64,000 nt of DNA from WHSW01 sp963729075 (GCA_963729075.1 CAVSMU010000010.1:1-64000); one strand, 5' to 3'; positions 1 to 9,568 are shown, numbered from the stretch's first letter. The notes: generated from the letters alone by a model not told the origin. Numbers and translations: made by a program.

Positions 1-602
1 ACCAGCCTCGGGGGGGTACAGGGCATTGCGGACTCGAGCCTGCCGGCGCTCGCGTTCGTGATCACCTACACCGTCGGCGGCAACGAGATCGGGCTGGCGG
101 CGTGGGTCGCGATCGGCGTTGGCGCGTTGATTGCGGCGGTGCGCCTGCTGAGAAGGGAGACCCTTCAGTTCGTACTGGCCGGGCTCGTCGGGGTGGGGCT
201 GGCGGCGTTCATCGCGGAGCGGACCGGCCGGGCAGAAGACTTCTTCCTCCTCGGCTTGCCGCTAACGAGGGCTACGCCGCCGCCTACCTCGTCTCGATCG
301 CGATCCGCTGGCCGCTGCTAGGGGTGATCCGGGACCGCTCACGGGCGAGGGCATGAGCTGGCGGAACGACCCGCGCGTCTCCGGTGTACTCGAGGGCGAG
401 CTGGATCTGGGTGGGCGTGTTCGCGTTCGCCTCGCGGTCCAGCTCCCGCTGTACCTCGCGGGGGCGGTGGTGGCGCTCGGGATCGCGAAGACCGCGATGG
501 GCGTGCCGATCTTCCCGGTCGCGATCTGGCTCTCGTACCTGGTCCTGCGGGGCGAAGGCGGGCCTCCGGGGGGATTCGTCGGGCGCCCCTATGCTCCATT
601 GA
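1..602 (+). pseudogene. DUF3159-type membrane protein, 5'-partial and frameshifted
   Basis: The gene enters the window already open in frame 1 (ALAFVITYTVGGNEIGLA) and carries hydrophobic segments typical of the actinobacterial DUF3159 membrane family. Conserved pieces are scattered over three frames: the first part in frame 1 to about 250, AYLVSIAIRWPLLGVI in frame 3, GEGMSWRNDPRV in frame 2, YSRASWIWVGVFAF in frame 3, and RLAVQLPLYLAG with GIAKTAMGVP in frame 2. At least four single-base shifts are therefore needed to read it. The 3' end is uncertain, since the last frame runs on into dgt; I placed it at the frame-3 stop. Function of the family is unknown. The shifts could be sequencing errors, because the neighbouring essential genes are broken too. 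Confidence 0.6.
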
Positions 603-631
603 GTTGCAGCGAGTTCGGCCAACAGGAAGCC

Positions 632-1624
632 ATGCCTGCAGAACGGATCGAGCGCTCGGAGATCGAGTACCTCTGGGAGCGGGCGACGCGCTCCTATCCG
701 GCGATCCGGCGCGAGCCCAAGCCGGACAGCGAGCTGCGGACGCCGTTTCAGCGCGATCGCGACCGGATCGTCCATTCGAAGGCGTTCCGCCGGCTCAAGC
801 ACAAGACGCAGGTGTTCATCGCCCCCGAGGGTGATCACTACCGGACGCGACCCACACACTCGAGACCGGCGGGATCGCGCGTACGGTGGCGCGGGCGCTG
901 GGCCTGAACGAGGACCTGACCGAGGCGGTCGGGCACGGCCACGACCTCGGCCATCCGCCCTTCGGCCACATCGGGGAGGAGGCGCTCGACCGAGCGCTGC
1001 TCGAGCCGGGGGCGCGGGGGTTCAAGCACAATCGCCACTCGCTGCGGGTGGTGGACGTGCTGGAGCGTGACGGGCAGGGGCTGAACCTGACCGAGGCGGT
1101 GCGCGACGGGATCCTCAACCACACCGGCCCGCAGCAGCCCGCGACGTTCGAGGGGCGCGTGGTGCGACTGGTCGATCGGGTCGCCTACATCAACCACGAC
1201 ATCGACGATGCGGTGCGCGCGGGGGGTCGCCGAGGCCGACCTGCCGGCGGCCGAGATCGACCTGCTCGGGCCGACCGGCGCGGAGCGGATCGACACGCTG
1301 GTGCGCGACATCGTCTCCATTTCGCGCGAGCGGGGGGACGTGGCGCAGTCGGACGAGGTCGGTGGCGCGATGCTGCGGCTGCGCAAGTTCATGTTCGAGC
1401 GCGTGTATCTCGGGCCCGAGGCGCGCAGCGAGCACGACCGGGTGCTCAGGACGCTGCGCGGCCTGTTCGACCACTATCTCGACGACCCCGGATCTGGTCG
1501 CCGACTGGCGCCGCGGCGGCCGACGACCTGCAGCGGGTCACCGACTACATCGCGGGTATGACGGACCGGTTCGGCGATCGCCTCGTTCCGGCGCCTCGCG
1601 CTTCCGGAGGAGTCGCGGCTGTGA
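632..1624 (+). pseudogene. dgt: Deoxyguanosinetriphosphate triphosphohydrolase (dGTPase), frameshifted
   Basis: Hydrolyses dGTP to deoxyguanosine and triphosphate; an HD-domain enzyme. From the ATG at 632 the frame reads a typical start (IEYLWERATRSYPAIRRE, then RTPFQRDRDRIVHSKAFRRL). After about position 850 the frame changes and the HD motif HGHDLGHPPFGHIGEEALD appears with KHNRHSLRVV. Further frame changes near 1215, 1490, 1510 and 1575 are needed to keep VAEADLPAAEIDLLG, RKFMFERVYLG, DLQRVTDYIAGMTDRF and the C-terminus LALPEESRL. Every piece is in family order, so one gene is disrupted by several one- or two-base indels. It lies directly before dnaG, the usual actinobacterial order. Error versus decay cannot be decided here, but high conservation between shifts favours error. 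Confidence 0.8.
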
Positions 1625-1637
1625 GCCCACGTAGATC

Positions 1638-3416
1638 GTGAGCCGGTTCACCCACGACAGCGTCGAGCGCGTCAAGGAGGCGACCGACGTTGTCGAGGTG
1701 ATCTCCGCGTACACGGACCTGCGCCGGTCCGGGGCGCGGTTCACGGGGCTTTGCCCGTTTCACGACGAGCGTACGCCGTCGTTCTCGGTCGACCCCCAGG
1801 AGAAGCTCTACCACTGCTTCGGGTGCGGGTGGGCGGCGACGTGATCCGGTTCGTGGAGGAGAAGGAGGGGCTGTCGTTCGCGGACGCGGTCGAGTCGCTG
1901 GCCGATCGCTACGGGGTGGAGCTCGAGCGCGAGCAGGAGGATCCGCGGGCGGAGGAGCAGCGGCGCAAGCGGGCGCGGCTGAGCGAGCTGCTCGAACGGA
2001 CGGCGGGCTTCTACGCCGCTCTTCCTTCGCGAGGCGCCGCGGGCGGCGCGGGCGCGCGACTACCTGGCGGAGCGCGGGCTGGGCGACGAGGTGCTGGCCG
2101 AGTTCGGGGTGGGGTGCGCGCCGGGTACGTGGGACACGGTGCTGGTGCGCGGCCAGAAGGCCGGCTACAGCGTGGCGGAGATCGAGGCGGCGGGGCTGAT
2201 CCTGAAGAGCCAGAAGGGGCGCGGTCACTACGACCGGTTTCGCTCGCGCATCGTGTTTCCGATCCGCGACGCGCGCGGCCGCGTTCAGGGGTTCGGCGCG
2301 AGCGCGCTGCTGCCGCGACCACGGCCGAAGTACGTCAACTCGCCTGAGTCGGAGCTGTATCGCAAGCGGCGCACGCTGTACGGAATCGAGCGCGCGCGCC
2401 CGGGGATCGCGAAGGCGGGGAGGGCGCTGGTGGTCGAGGGCTACACGGACGTCCTCGCCTGCCACCAGGCGGGCATTCGTGACGCGGTCGCGGTCATGGG
2501 CACTGCGATCACGCCCGAGCAGGTGAAGCTGCTCTCCGCGTACGCCGAGGAGGCGGTGCTGGCGCTTGACGCCGACCGCGCCGGCCGGGAGGCGATGCTC
2601 CGAACGCAGCAGGTGGCGAGCGGCAAGCGCCTGCGCCTGCGGGTGGCGAGGATGAAGCCCGGCCAGGATCCGGCGGACGTGCTCGCCGGCCGCGACGGTG
2701 CGAGCGCGACGGCGTTTCGCGAGGCGATCGAGGCGGCGGAGGACCTGCCGGTCTTCCACGTGCGGATGCTGCTCGACGACGCCGACACGTCGTCGCCACC
2801 GGGGCGCGACCGGGCGCTCGACGAGGTGGTCGAGGTGATCGCGGCGATGCCCGATTCGATCACTCGCGAGGAGCTGATGCGCGAGGTCGCCAACCGCCTG
2901 GATGCCGACCCGGGGCTGGTGGCGCGGCGGATCGCGGCCGCGGGACGAGGCGGTCGGGCGAGCGTGTCGGCGTCCGCGGCCGGCGACCCGGGCCCGGAGC
3001 GCGCGCCGGCACCGCGTCAGCTGAGCGCGCGCGAGCGACGGGAGATGGCGCTGCTGGCGATGTGCGTGAAGCTGCCCGCCGAGGGAAGGGAGTACGTCGA
3101 GCGGCTCACCGACGAGCACTTCTCGTCTCCGGTCGCGGCGCGGGCGCGGGCGTGGCTCGCCGGCCACCTGGACGCGCCGACCGACGGCCTGGAGCGCGAC
3201 GACGAGGAGCTCGTCGCCTACGTCACTCGGGTGATGATGCTGTCCGAGCGCGAGCCGGCGAGCGCTCAGGCGATGAACCTCAACTACCTCGAGCTGGACC
3301 GGGCCCGGATCGAGGACCAGATCGCCGCCGCCGAGGCGAACGGGGCGGATCCCCCGGTCGAGCTCCAGCGCGCCCGCGCCGAGCTGACAGAACGCATCGC
3401 CAGGGCGCACACCTGA
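1638..3416 (+). pseudogene. dnaG: DNA primase, two frameshifts
   Basis: Makes RNA primers for DNA replication. A GTG start at 1638 leads to the N-terminal zinc-binding domain (CPFHDERTPSFSV, then YHCFGCG). One shift near 1830 continues as GGDVIRFVEEKEGLSF. A second near 2020 continues as REAPRAARARDYLAERGLG. The rest is open to 3416 and contains the catalytic core with the TOPRIM motif VVEGYTDVLACHQAG, the metal-binding LALDADRAG, and a C-terminal helicase-interaction-like region. The restored length of about 590 residues fits the family. Primase is essential, so the two shifts are most easily explained as base-calling errors at GC homopolymers (GGGTGGGCGG, CTCTTCCTT). It begins 14 nt after the dgt stop, suggesting cotranscription. 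Confidence 0.88.
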
Positions 3417-3466
3417 GGCGAACACACGTTCGCTTTTCTATCCGGTCCGGCCGGGAGAATCCGGCC

Positions 3467-4174
3467 ATGGATCGCGATCTACTCGAGGCCTGGCTGGAAC
3501 AAGGCCGATCGCTGACCGAAATCGGAGCGCTCACGGGTCGAGATCCGTCGACCGTGGGCTATTGGGTACGCAAGCACGGGCTGGTCGCCAACGGCCGTGA
3601 GAAGTACGCACCGCGCGGCGGTCTGACCCGGGAGGACCTCGAACCGCTCGTTTACCGGGGGCTCACGCTTGCCGAGATCGCCGCTGAGGTTGATCGCAGC
3701 GAGCCCACGGCTCGGTATTGGATCGCGCGTCATGGGCTGAACCGCCCATCTGATCGAAGGCGCCGAGACGTTGAGCAGGCGATCCGCGAGGGCAGGCGAA
3801 CGGTTGTCCGGCGCTGTCGCCGACATGGCGAGACCGAGTTCGCCTTGGTCGGCGATCGACGGTACCCACGATGTAAGGAGTGCCGAGCCGAGGCCGTTGC
3901 CAGAAGGCGGCGAAAGGTCAAGCAGATTCTTGTCGAGGAGGCCGGCGGCAAGTGTGTGCTGTGCGGTTATCACCGCAGCCTCTGCGCTCTTCAGTTTCAC
4001 CACCTGGATCCTGCTCAGAAGGCGTTCGGGATCGCCCAGCGGGGCATCACCAGGTCTATCGACGACATTCGTCAGGAGGTCGCCAAGTGCGTCCTGTTGT
4101 GCTCCAACTGTCATGCCGAAGTCGAAGGAGGAGACGCTAGCCTTAGCGACCTGACAGCCAGCTGTCCTGTGTAA
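3467..4174 (+). CDS. HNH endonuclease with two N-terminal HTH repeats
   Basis: A 235-residue protein. Residues about 6-36 (LTEIGALTGRDPSTVGYWV) and 62-92 (LAEIAAEVDRSEPTARYWI) are two similar helix-turn-helix units, which should bind DNA. A basic linker with Cys/His pairs (CRRHGE, CKECR) follows. The C-terminus is a zinc-type HNH nuclease: CVLCGY at about residue 163, LQFHHLDP, and LLCSNCHAEVE. The start is the ATG at 3467, 50 nt after dnaG; the upstream open frame is a shadow of dnaG. The gene ends 19 nt before tRNA-Asn. Free-standing HNH proteins of this kind resemble homing or phage-derived nucleases, but no intron, intein or phage partner is visible. The biological target is unknown. Confidence 0.8.
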   Translation: MDRDLLEAWLEQGRSLTEIGALTGRDPSTVGYWVRKHGLVANGREKYAPRGGLTREDLEPLVYRGLTLAEIAAEVDRSEPTARYWIARHGLNRPSDRRRRDVEQAIREGRRTVVRRCRRHGETEFALVGDRRYPRCKECRAEAVARRRRKVKQILVEEAGGKCVLCGYHRSLCALQFHHLDPAQKAFGIAQRGITRSIDDIRQEVAKCVLLCSNCHAEVEGGDASLSDLTASCPV

Positions 4175-4193
4175 CGGGAGCGGCTTACAGCGG

Positions 4194-4265
4194 TCCCGGG
4201 TAGCTCAATGGCAGAGCAATCGGTTGTTACCCGATAGGTTGTCGGTTCGAGTCCGACCCCGGGAG
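4194..4265 (+). tRNA. tRNA-Asn (GTT)
   Basis: Full cloverleaf: acceptor TCCCGGG (4194-4200) pairs with CCCGGGA (4258-4264), D stem GCTC/GAGC, anticodon stem ATCGG/CCGAT with loop TTGTTAC and anticodon GTT at 4226-4228, and T arm GTCGG-TTCGAGT-CCGAC. Discriminator is G at 4265; CCA is not encoded. Confidence 0.95.
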
Positions 4266-4270
4266 TTTCC

Positions 4271-5536
4271 TCATCGTTCGGGCGCTGGCGCCGACGGTTT
4301 CCCGGCCAGCGCCTCGACGAGCTCCGCGCCGCGCGCCGCCCCGTCGTGCTCGCGCGCCCAGGCGCCGATCGCGCCCGCCTGCTCCCGGAAGCCCGGATCG
4401 CGGAGCATCCGCCTCACCGTCAGCCGCAGCGTCGCCTCAGCCATCAACCGCCACGGCAGCATCAACCCGGCCCCCGACCACGCGACCCGTGCCGCGTTCT
4501 CGGCCATGTCGCCCACCGCCGGGCAGCAGAGCACCGGCGCGCCCGCGCTCAACGCTCGCGCCACCGTCCCGTGCCCGCCGTGGCAGACGACGAGGTCGGC
4601 CAGCGGCATCGCCTGGGAGTAGCTGAGCCAATCGACGACTACCGCGTTCGCCGGCGCCGCCGGCAGCCGCTCCTCCGGCCGCTGCCGATTCGTCGTCGCC
4701 AGCACGCGCACCGGCTCGTCGGCGAGCGCCTCGAGCGCCGTGCGCACCAGCCGGCACTCCGGATCCTGCGCAGTCGACGGTGCCACCAGCACCAGCGGCG
4801 CATCGCCCGCCGGCACTTCGACATCGGGATGCGGCAGCTCGAACCCGATCGGCCCCGTCACCCGCACCTCCGCGGGCCACCGCCGGGGATATTCGAGGTG
4901 CGGAAACGTCGCCACCAGCGTCAGCTGGTCGGAGATGCCGCCGTGAAACCGATCGAGCGGCGGAAGCCCCACCGCCGACCGCGACGCGTTCATCTCCTCC
5001 CGCCCTCGGCGCAGCCCGCCGACGAGCACCGGCAGCGCCCGGCGCCACAGCGCCCGCCCGACCGGCGTGCGCGGCGGCTGCGCGCCGAACGCGAAGAACG
5101 GCATCCCGTCCTCGTGCACGGGATACACGTGCGGGATCAGCGTCGCCCGCCGCAGCCCGGCCCGCTCGGCCGCGAGCGCCGGCGCCACCGTCAGGATGTC
5201 GCTGACGACGACGTCGAACCGCTCGCGCTCGAGCATCGGCAACAACGCCAGCGCCGCGTCGGCCGCCGACGGCCCCTCGCCGGAGCCCGGCGGGGGAGGG
5301 GGGAACGTCTTGTACTCCTCCGCCGCCGTGAACTCCAGCCCGGCGCCCTCCACCGGCTCCCGCCACCGCTCCCAGGTTTCGACCACCACCTCGTTCCCTC
5401 GGGCGGCGAGCGCCCACGCCAACCCGATCGCCGGGAAGGCGTGGCCGGCATCGCCGAACGCCGCGACCAAAAATCTGCAAGATCGCTTTCCGCCGGCGTT
5501 CGCCCCGTTGACTGACCGCGCCACCTCGCGCACCAT
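4271..5536 (-). CDS. GT1-type glycosyltransferase (MGT/UDP-glycosyltransferase family)
   Basis: A 421-residue GT-B fold glycosyltransferase that should move a sugar from a nucleotide sugar to a small acceptor. The N-terminal domain starts FLVAAFGDAGHAFPAIGLA, a family hallmark. The C-terminal donor site carries VVCHGGHGTVARALSAG with CCPAVGDMAENAARV near residues 315-350, equivalent to the HGG(S/G)GT donor-binding motif. Acceptor unknown. The ATG at 5536 sits only 4-7 nt from the start of the divergent gene, leaving no promoter space, so the true start may lie further inside, just before FLVAAFGD. Its 3' end is 5 nt from tRNA-Asn, which faces it. Confidence 0.85.
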   Translation of the reverse strand: MVREVARSVNGANAGGKRSCRFLVAAFGDAGHAFPAIGLAWALAARGNEVVVETWERWREPVEGAGLEFTAAEEYKTFPPPPPGSGEGPSAADAALALLPMLERERFDVVVSDILTVAPALAAERAGLRRATLIPHVYPVHEDGMPFFAFGAQPPRTPVGRALWRRALPVLVGGLRRGREEMNASRSAVGLPPLDRFHGGISDQLTLVATFPHLEYPRRWPAEVRVTGPIGFELPHPDVEVPAGDAPLVLVAPSTAQDPECRLVRTALEALADEPVRVLATTNRQRPEERLPAAPANAVVVDWLSYSQAMPLADLVVCHGGHGTVARALSAGAPVLCCPAVGDMAENAARVAWSGAGLMLPWRLMAEATLRLTVRRMLRDPGFREQAGAIGAWAREHDGAARGAELVEALAGKPSAPAPER

Positions 5537-5543
5537 TCTCGTG

Positions 5544-6125
5544 ATGCGACGTCACAGCCGCGACCCCGCGCGCCGCCTGCGCATCGCCGTCGAGCGGCTT
5601 CCGCGCCACACGAAGGAGGCGATGCTGCGGGGCATCGACACCAACCGGATCATCGTCGGCGCCTACGTCGACCCGCAATCCGGCGGCGTCTGCCCGATGC
5701 TCGCCGCGCACCGAAACGGCGGGCGCACCAACGTCGCCAGCTTCGCCCGCGCATGGGACGAATACACCGGCGCCCGCCGGCGCCGGCGCGCCACCCGGCG
5801 CGAGGTCCGCATGCTGCGCACGCTGCTCGAGTCGAGCCTCAGCCTGGATCCCGCGATCGAGCACGGCTCGATTGCCGAGCTCGCGGCCCAGATCCGCGCC
5901 GAGCGCGCCGAGCTGGCCCGCCTCGCGCGGCCCACCGCGCCTCCGTCCGCGCCGGCCGAGCCGCCGGTCACCGTCCCGGAGCCCGAGGACGCCACCATCC
6001 GCGTCCGCCGCCGGATCCCCGCCAGCGACCTGCTCAGCGCAACCGAACGCGAGCTCGCCAATCGCCCCGGGCCGAACCCGCCCGCCGAGCGCAGCGAGCC
6101 GGCGGAGCCCGCACCCCCCGCCTAG
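5544..6125 (+). CDS. Conserved hypothetical protein with proline/alanine-rich tail
   Basis: A 193-residue protein from ATG 5544 (a GTG at 5541 is directly in front). The first 100 residues are compact and basic (AMLRGIDTNRIIVGAYVD, GGVCPMLAAHRNGGRT, FARAWDEYTGARRRRRATRRE); the second half is low-complexity and rich in Pro, Ala and Glu, ending in PAPPA. No signal peptide or membrane segment. I do not recognise a functional family, though similar proteins seem common in Thermoleophilia. Divergent from the glycosyltransferase and convergent with the SDR gene. Codon use is the same as neighbours, so it is very likely a real gene. Confidence 0.7.
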   Translation: MRRHSRDPARRLRIAVERLPRHTKEAMLRGIDTNRIIVGAYVDPQSGGVCPMLAAHRNGGRTNVASFARAWDEYTGARRRRRATRREVRMLRTLLESSLSLDPAIEHGSIAELAAQIRAERAELARLARPTAPPSAPAEPPVTVPEPEDATIRVRRRIPASDLLSATERELANRPGPNPPAERSEPAEPAPPA

Positions 6126-6135
6126 ACGGCGGCGC

Positions 6136-6858
6136 TCAAAGGCCCTCGCCCGGGCGGGTGAACACGACCTCCGGCACCAGACAGGCCGGCGACGTTCGCA
6201 GCAGGAAGCGCACCGACTCGGCGATGTCCTCGGGCCGGATCATGTCCTGCTGCGCGACGTGCTCGCGGATGAACTCGGTCATCGGCGTGTCGACGAACCC
6301 GGGACACAGGGCCGTCACCTGGATCCCCTGGCCGTCGCACTCCTTCTGCGTCGCCTGGCTGAAGCCGACGACTCCCGCCTTCGTCGCGGAATACACCGAC
6401 AGCCACCCCTGGCCCTTCTTGCCCGCGATCGAGGCCAGGTTGACGATCAGCGCCTTGCCGTGCTCGGCGCCCGCCTCGCGAAGCGCCGGCAGCGCCTCGC
6501 GAGTGGCCAGGATCAGCCCCCGCAGGTTGGCCCCGAGCTGGATGTCGAGCCGCTTCGCCGTGATCGACTCCATCGCCTCGCCGATCCCGACCCCCGCACT
6601 GTTGACGAGCACGTCGAGCCGACCGAAGCGCTCGCGGTGCGAGGCGAACAGCGCCGCGATCTCCTCCTCGTTGGTCATCTGCGTTGCGACGTGGTGGACG
6701 TCGAGCCCGCCGCCGGCCAGCTCGCCCGCGGCCGCCTCGAGCTTGTCCGGTCGGCGGGCCGAGACCGTCACCCCGTAGCCGTCCTCGCCCAGCGCCCGCG
6801 CGATCGCCAGCCCGATCCCGCTCGAACCGCCCGTGATCAGCGCCGCACGTTCCGCCAC
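6136..6858 (-). CDS. Short-chain dehydrogenase/reductase (SDR)
   Basis: A 240-residue classical SDR using NAD(P)H. The nucleotide motif TGGSSGIG is at residues 9-16, the structural motif NSAG near 88, and the catalytic tetrad includes Ser in NLASIAG and YSATK (Tyr-x3-Lys) near residues 154-158. A basic SARRPDK after strand 2 suggests NADP(H) preference. Late conserved PGFVDTPM is present. A good ribosome-binding site, GGAGG, lies about 12 nt upstream of the ATG, unlike the leaderless genes nearby. Substrate cannot be told from sequence. Single gene, convergent with the hypothetical protein ending at 6125. Confidence 0.88.
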   Translation of the reverse strand: MAERAALITGGSSGIGLAIARALGEDGYGVTVSARRPDKLEAAAGELAGGGLDVHHVATQMTNEEEIAALFASHRERFGRLDVLVNSAGVGIGEAMESITAKRLDIQLGANLRGLILATREALPALREAGAEHGKALIVNLASIAGKKGQGWLSVYSATKAGVVGFSQATQKECDGQGIQVTALCPGFVDTPMTEFIREHVAQQDMIRPEDIAESVRFLLRTSPACLVPEVVFTRPGEGL

Positions 6859-6947
6859 CTCGTCCTCCTTCGCTCGCTTCGCGCGCGGACCCTACCTCTC
6901 AACGCCCGCTTAGTCGGCCATTAGCCGCTCTCGCTAGCCTGCCGCCG

Positions 6948-7946
6948 GTGCGCGTATCAGGAGTCCGCACCGCACGCCTGCCCGCGCTCGCGCTCGCCGC
7001 GAGCGCGCTCGCCCTCCTCGCCGCCGGCTGCGGCGGCGACGACGACAGCGCCGACGACGCGGGCAGCCCGGCGCCCGAGGCGTCGGCGTTTCCGGCAGTC
7101 GACGGCCGCTCGCTCGAGCAGATCGTCGCCGACTCCGCGCCGGCCGACGACCTCGTCGTCTCGCCGGCGGGCCAGGTCTTCACCGAGGGACGCAATCGGC
7201 TCGGGTTCGGCGTCTTCACCGTCGCCCGCGACCAGCTCACCGACGCCGAGGTCGCGATCTACGCCGCCCCCGGGCCCGATGGCGAAGCGCAGGGCCCGTT
7301 CCCGGCCCGTGTCGAGAGCCTCGAGACCGAGCCGGCCTTCACCGCCGAGAACACCGCCAACGACCCCGACGCGGCGAAGGCCGTCTACGTCTCCGAGATG
7401 CCGCTCGACGAGCCCGGCGAGTGGCGCATGATCGCGCTCGTGGAGCGGGACGGCGAGTTCGCCGCCGTGCAAATGCCGAGCGCGGTGGTGGTGCGGAACG
7501 ACCCGGTGCCGGACCCCGGCGATCGCGCTCCGGTGGTGCACACGCCCACCGCCGACGACGTCGCGAACATCCAGGACATCGACACTCGCATCCCGCCCGG
7601 GACGATGCACGAGGACGACCTCGCCTCCGTCCTCGGCAAGGAGCCGGTGATCCTCCTGTTCGCCACCCCGGCCCTCTGCCAGAGCCGGGTCTGCGGTCCC
7701 GTCGTCGACATCGCCGAGCAGGTCAAGCGCGACCGCCCCGACGACGCCGCCTACATCCACATGGAGATCTACAACGACAACCTCGCCAACAAGGGCCTGC
7801 GCCCCCAGGTCGAGGCGTACAACCTGCCGACCGAGCCGTGGCTGTTCGCCATCGACTGCGACGGCAAGGTCGACAGCCGGATCGAGGGCGCCTTCAGCGC
7901 CGCCGAGCTCAACCAGGCGATCGATCGGATCCAGGACAGCTGCTGA
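6948..7946 (+). CDS. Secreted lipoprotein with thioredoxin-like domain
   Basis: A 332-residue lipoprotein: basic start, hydrophobic stretch, and lipobox LAAGC with the lipidated Cys at residue 28, followed by an acidic linker. The C-terminal domain (about residues 225-330) looks thioredoxin/peroxiredoxin-like, with PVILLFATPALCQSRVCGP; the two cysteines are spaced CX4C rather than CXXC. It should sit on the outer face of the membrane and may act in redox or electron transfer, but the missing CXXC makes a disulfide-reductase role uncertain. GTG start at 6948 has TAGCCT (6935-6940) seven nt upstream, consistent with a leaderless transcript. Confidence 0.78.
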   Translation: MRVSGVRTARLPALALAASALALLAAGCGGDDDSADDAGSPAPEASAFPAVDGRSLEQIVADSAPADDLVVSPAGQVFTEGRNRLGFGVFTVARDQLTDAEVAIYAAPGPDGEAQGPFPARVESLETEPAFTAENTANDPDAAKAVYVSEMPLDEPGEWRMIALVERDGEFAAVQMPSAVVVRNDPVPDPGDRAPVVHTPTADDVANIQDIDTRIPPGTMHEDDLASVLGKEPVILLFATPALCQSRVCGPVVDIAEQVKRDRPDDAAYIHMEIYNDNLANKGLRPQVEAYNLPTEPWLFAIDCDGKVDSRIEGAFSAAELNQAIDRIQDSC

Positions 7947-7969
7947 GTCCAGCGGCGTAGGATCGCCTC

Positions 7970-9568
7970 GTGGCTGAGGCCGACTACGTGATCGTGGGGG
8001 CGGGCTCGGCCGGGTGCGTGCTCGCCAACCGGCTCAGCGAGGACCCCGACACCCGGGTCAAGCTGATCGAGGCCGGCGGCAGGGACCGCCACCCGAACAT
8101 CAGCATCCCGGCCGCGTTCGCGAACCAGTTTCACACCAAGCTCGACTGGGACTACGCCACGGAGCCGGAGCCGCACGTGGACGGCCGCTCGCTCTACATC
8201 CCGCGCGGCAAGGCCCTCGGCGGCTCGAGCTCGATGAACGCGATGCTCTACGTGCGCGGCCGGCCGCTCGACTACGACCTATGGGTGAAGCAGGGCGCGG
8301 CCGGGTGGGGCTGGGACGACGTTCTTCCCTACTTCCTGCGCTCGGAGGACAACTCCCGCGGCGACTCCGAGTTCCACCGGGCGGGCGGTGAGCTGCGGGT
8401 CACCGAGCAGCGGTCGCCACGGCCGCTCGACCGGCGCCTGCTCGACGCCAGCGCCGCGGCCGGCATCCCCGTGATCGCCGACTACAACGGGCCCGAGCAG
8501 GACGGCGCGGCGATGTTCCAAGTCACGCAGCGCAACGGGCGCCGCTGGAGCGCCGCCGACGCGTTCCTGCGGTCGGCGCTCGACCGCCCGAACCTCGAGC
8601 TGGTGACCGGCGCGACCGTCACCGGGCTCGAGCTCGAGCGCGGCCGCGCCCTCGGCGTGCGCTACCGCCGCAGGAGGGGAGGGGACCGGCTGGCACGGGC
8701 GGATCGGGAGGTGATCCTCGCCGCCGGGGCGATCGGCTCGCCCCAGCTCCTGCTGCTGTCGGGCATCGGCCCGCCGGAGGACCTGCGCGAGGTGGGAATC
8801 GCCGTCCGCCACGAGCTGCCCGGCGTCGGGCGCAACCTGCAGGACCACCCGTTCGTGACCATGCTCTGGGAGCTCTCGGAGGGCCCCACCCTCTACGGCG
8901 CCGACAGGCCGAAGAACTTCGCGGAATGGCTGCTCCGCCGCTCGGGGCCGCTCACCTCGACCGTCGCCGAGGTGGTCGCCTTCGTCCGCACCCGCGCCGG
9001 CCTACCCGCCGCCGACATCCAGTTCCACATGGGCGCCGTCTACTTCGAGGACCACGGCAGCGAGGAGTTCGACGGCGATGCGATGACCATCGGCCCCGTC
9101 CTGATCAGCCCCGAGGCCCGGGGCCGGCTCTGGCTGCGCTCCGCCGACCCGCTGGCGAAGCCGAGGATCCTCACCAACTCGCTCTCGAGCCCGAACGACG
9201 TCGCCTCGCTCGTCGCCGGGATGGAGCTCGCACGCGAGATCGCCTCCCAACCGCCGCTGAGCGAGGTCGTAACGCGCGAGCTGAAGCCGGGCCCGGCCGC
9301 CGCCGACCGCGACGCGCTCGAGGCGGACCTGCGCCGCCGGCTGATGCTGATCTACCACCCGGCCGGGACCTGCCGGATGAGCGACGACGGCGAGGACGCC
9401 GTGGTCGACTCGGAGCTGCGGGTCCACGGCGTCGAGGGCCTGCGGGTCGTCGACGCCTCGGTCTTCCCCGTGATCCCCGGCGGCAACACCAACGCCCCGA
9501 CGATCATGGTCGCCGAGAAGGCGAGCGACCTGATCCGGGGCCGCGAGCCGCTGCGGACGGCCGGGTAG
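7970..9568 (+). CDS. GMC-family FAD-dependent oxidoreductase
   Basis: A 532-residue glucose-methanol-choline oxidoreductase (choline/alcohol dehydrogenase-like). FAD-binding VIVGAGSAGCVLANRLSED starts at residue 6; the GMC signature PRGKALGGSSSMNAM follows near 75; the second signature AAGAIGSPQLLLLSGIGP is near 245-262. The catalytic pair is expected at His in YHPAGTCRM (about 463) and Asn in GGNTNAPTIM (about 506). Substrate is probably a primary alcohol but cannot be named. Start is GTG 7970 with TAGGAT six nt upstream. It follows the lipoprotein after 23 nt but appears to have its own promoter. Confidence 0.9.
   Translation: MAEADYVIVGAGSAGCVLANRLSEDPDTRVKLIEAGGRDRHPNISIPAAFANQFHTKLDWDYATEPEPHVDGRSLYIPRGKALGGSSSMNAMLYVRGRPLDYDLWVKQGAAGWGWDDVLPYFLRSEDNSRGDSEFHRAGGELRVTEQRSPRPLDRRLLDASAAAGIPVIADYNGPEQDGAAMFQVTQRNGRRWSAADAFLRSALDRPNLELVTGATVTGLELERGRALGVRYRRRRGGDRLARADREVILAAGAIGSPQLLLLSGIGPPEDLREVGIAVRHELPGVGRNLQDHPFVTMLWELSEGPTLYGADRPKNFAEWLLRRSGPLTSTVAEVVAFVRTRAGLPAADIQFHMGAVYFEDHGSEEFDGDAMTIGPVLISPEARGRLWLRSADPLAKPRILTNSLSSPNDVASLVAGMELAREIASQPPLSEVVTRELKPGPAAADRDALEADLRRRLMLIYHPAGTCRMSDDGEDAVVDSELRVHGVEGLRVVDASVFPVIPGGNTNAPTIMVAEKASDLIRGREPLRTAG

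Noticed and set aside
1545..3425. 626-residue open frame antisense to dnaG
   Set aside because: His/Arg/Pro-rich shadow of the primase gene caused by high GC; no domain and no start context.
4346..5515. 389-residue open frame antisense to the glycosyltransferase
   Set aside because: Arg/His-rich composition and codon pattern of a shadow frame; the minus-strand GT1 motifs are unambiguous.
5067..5543. N-terminal extension of the hypothetical protein at 5544
   Set aside because: The extra 159 residues are antisense to the glycosyltransferase and look like shadow sequence.
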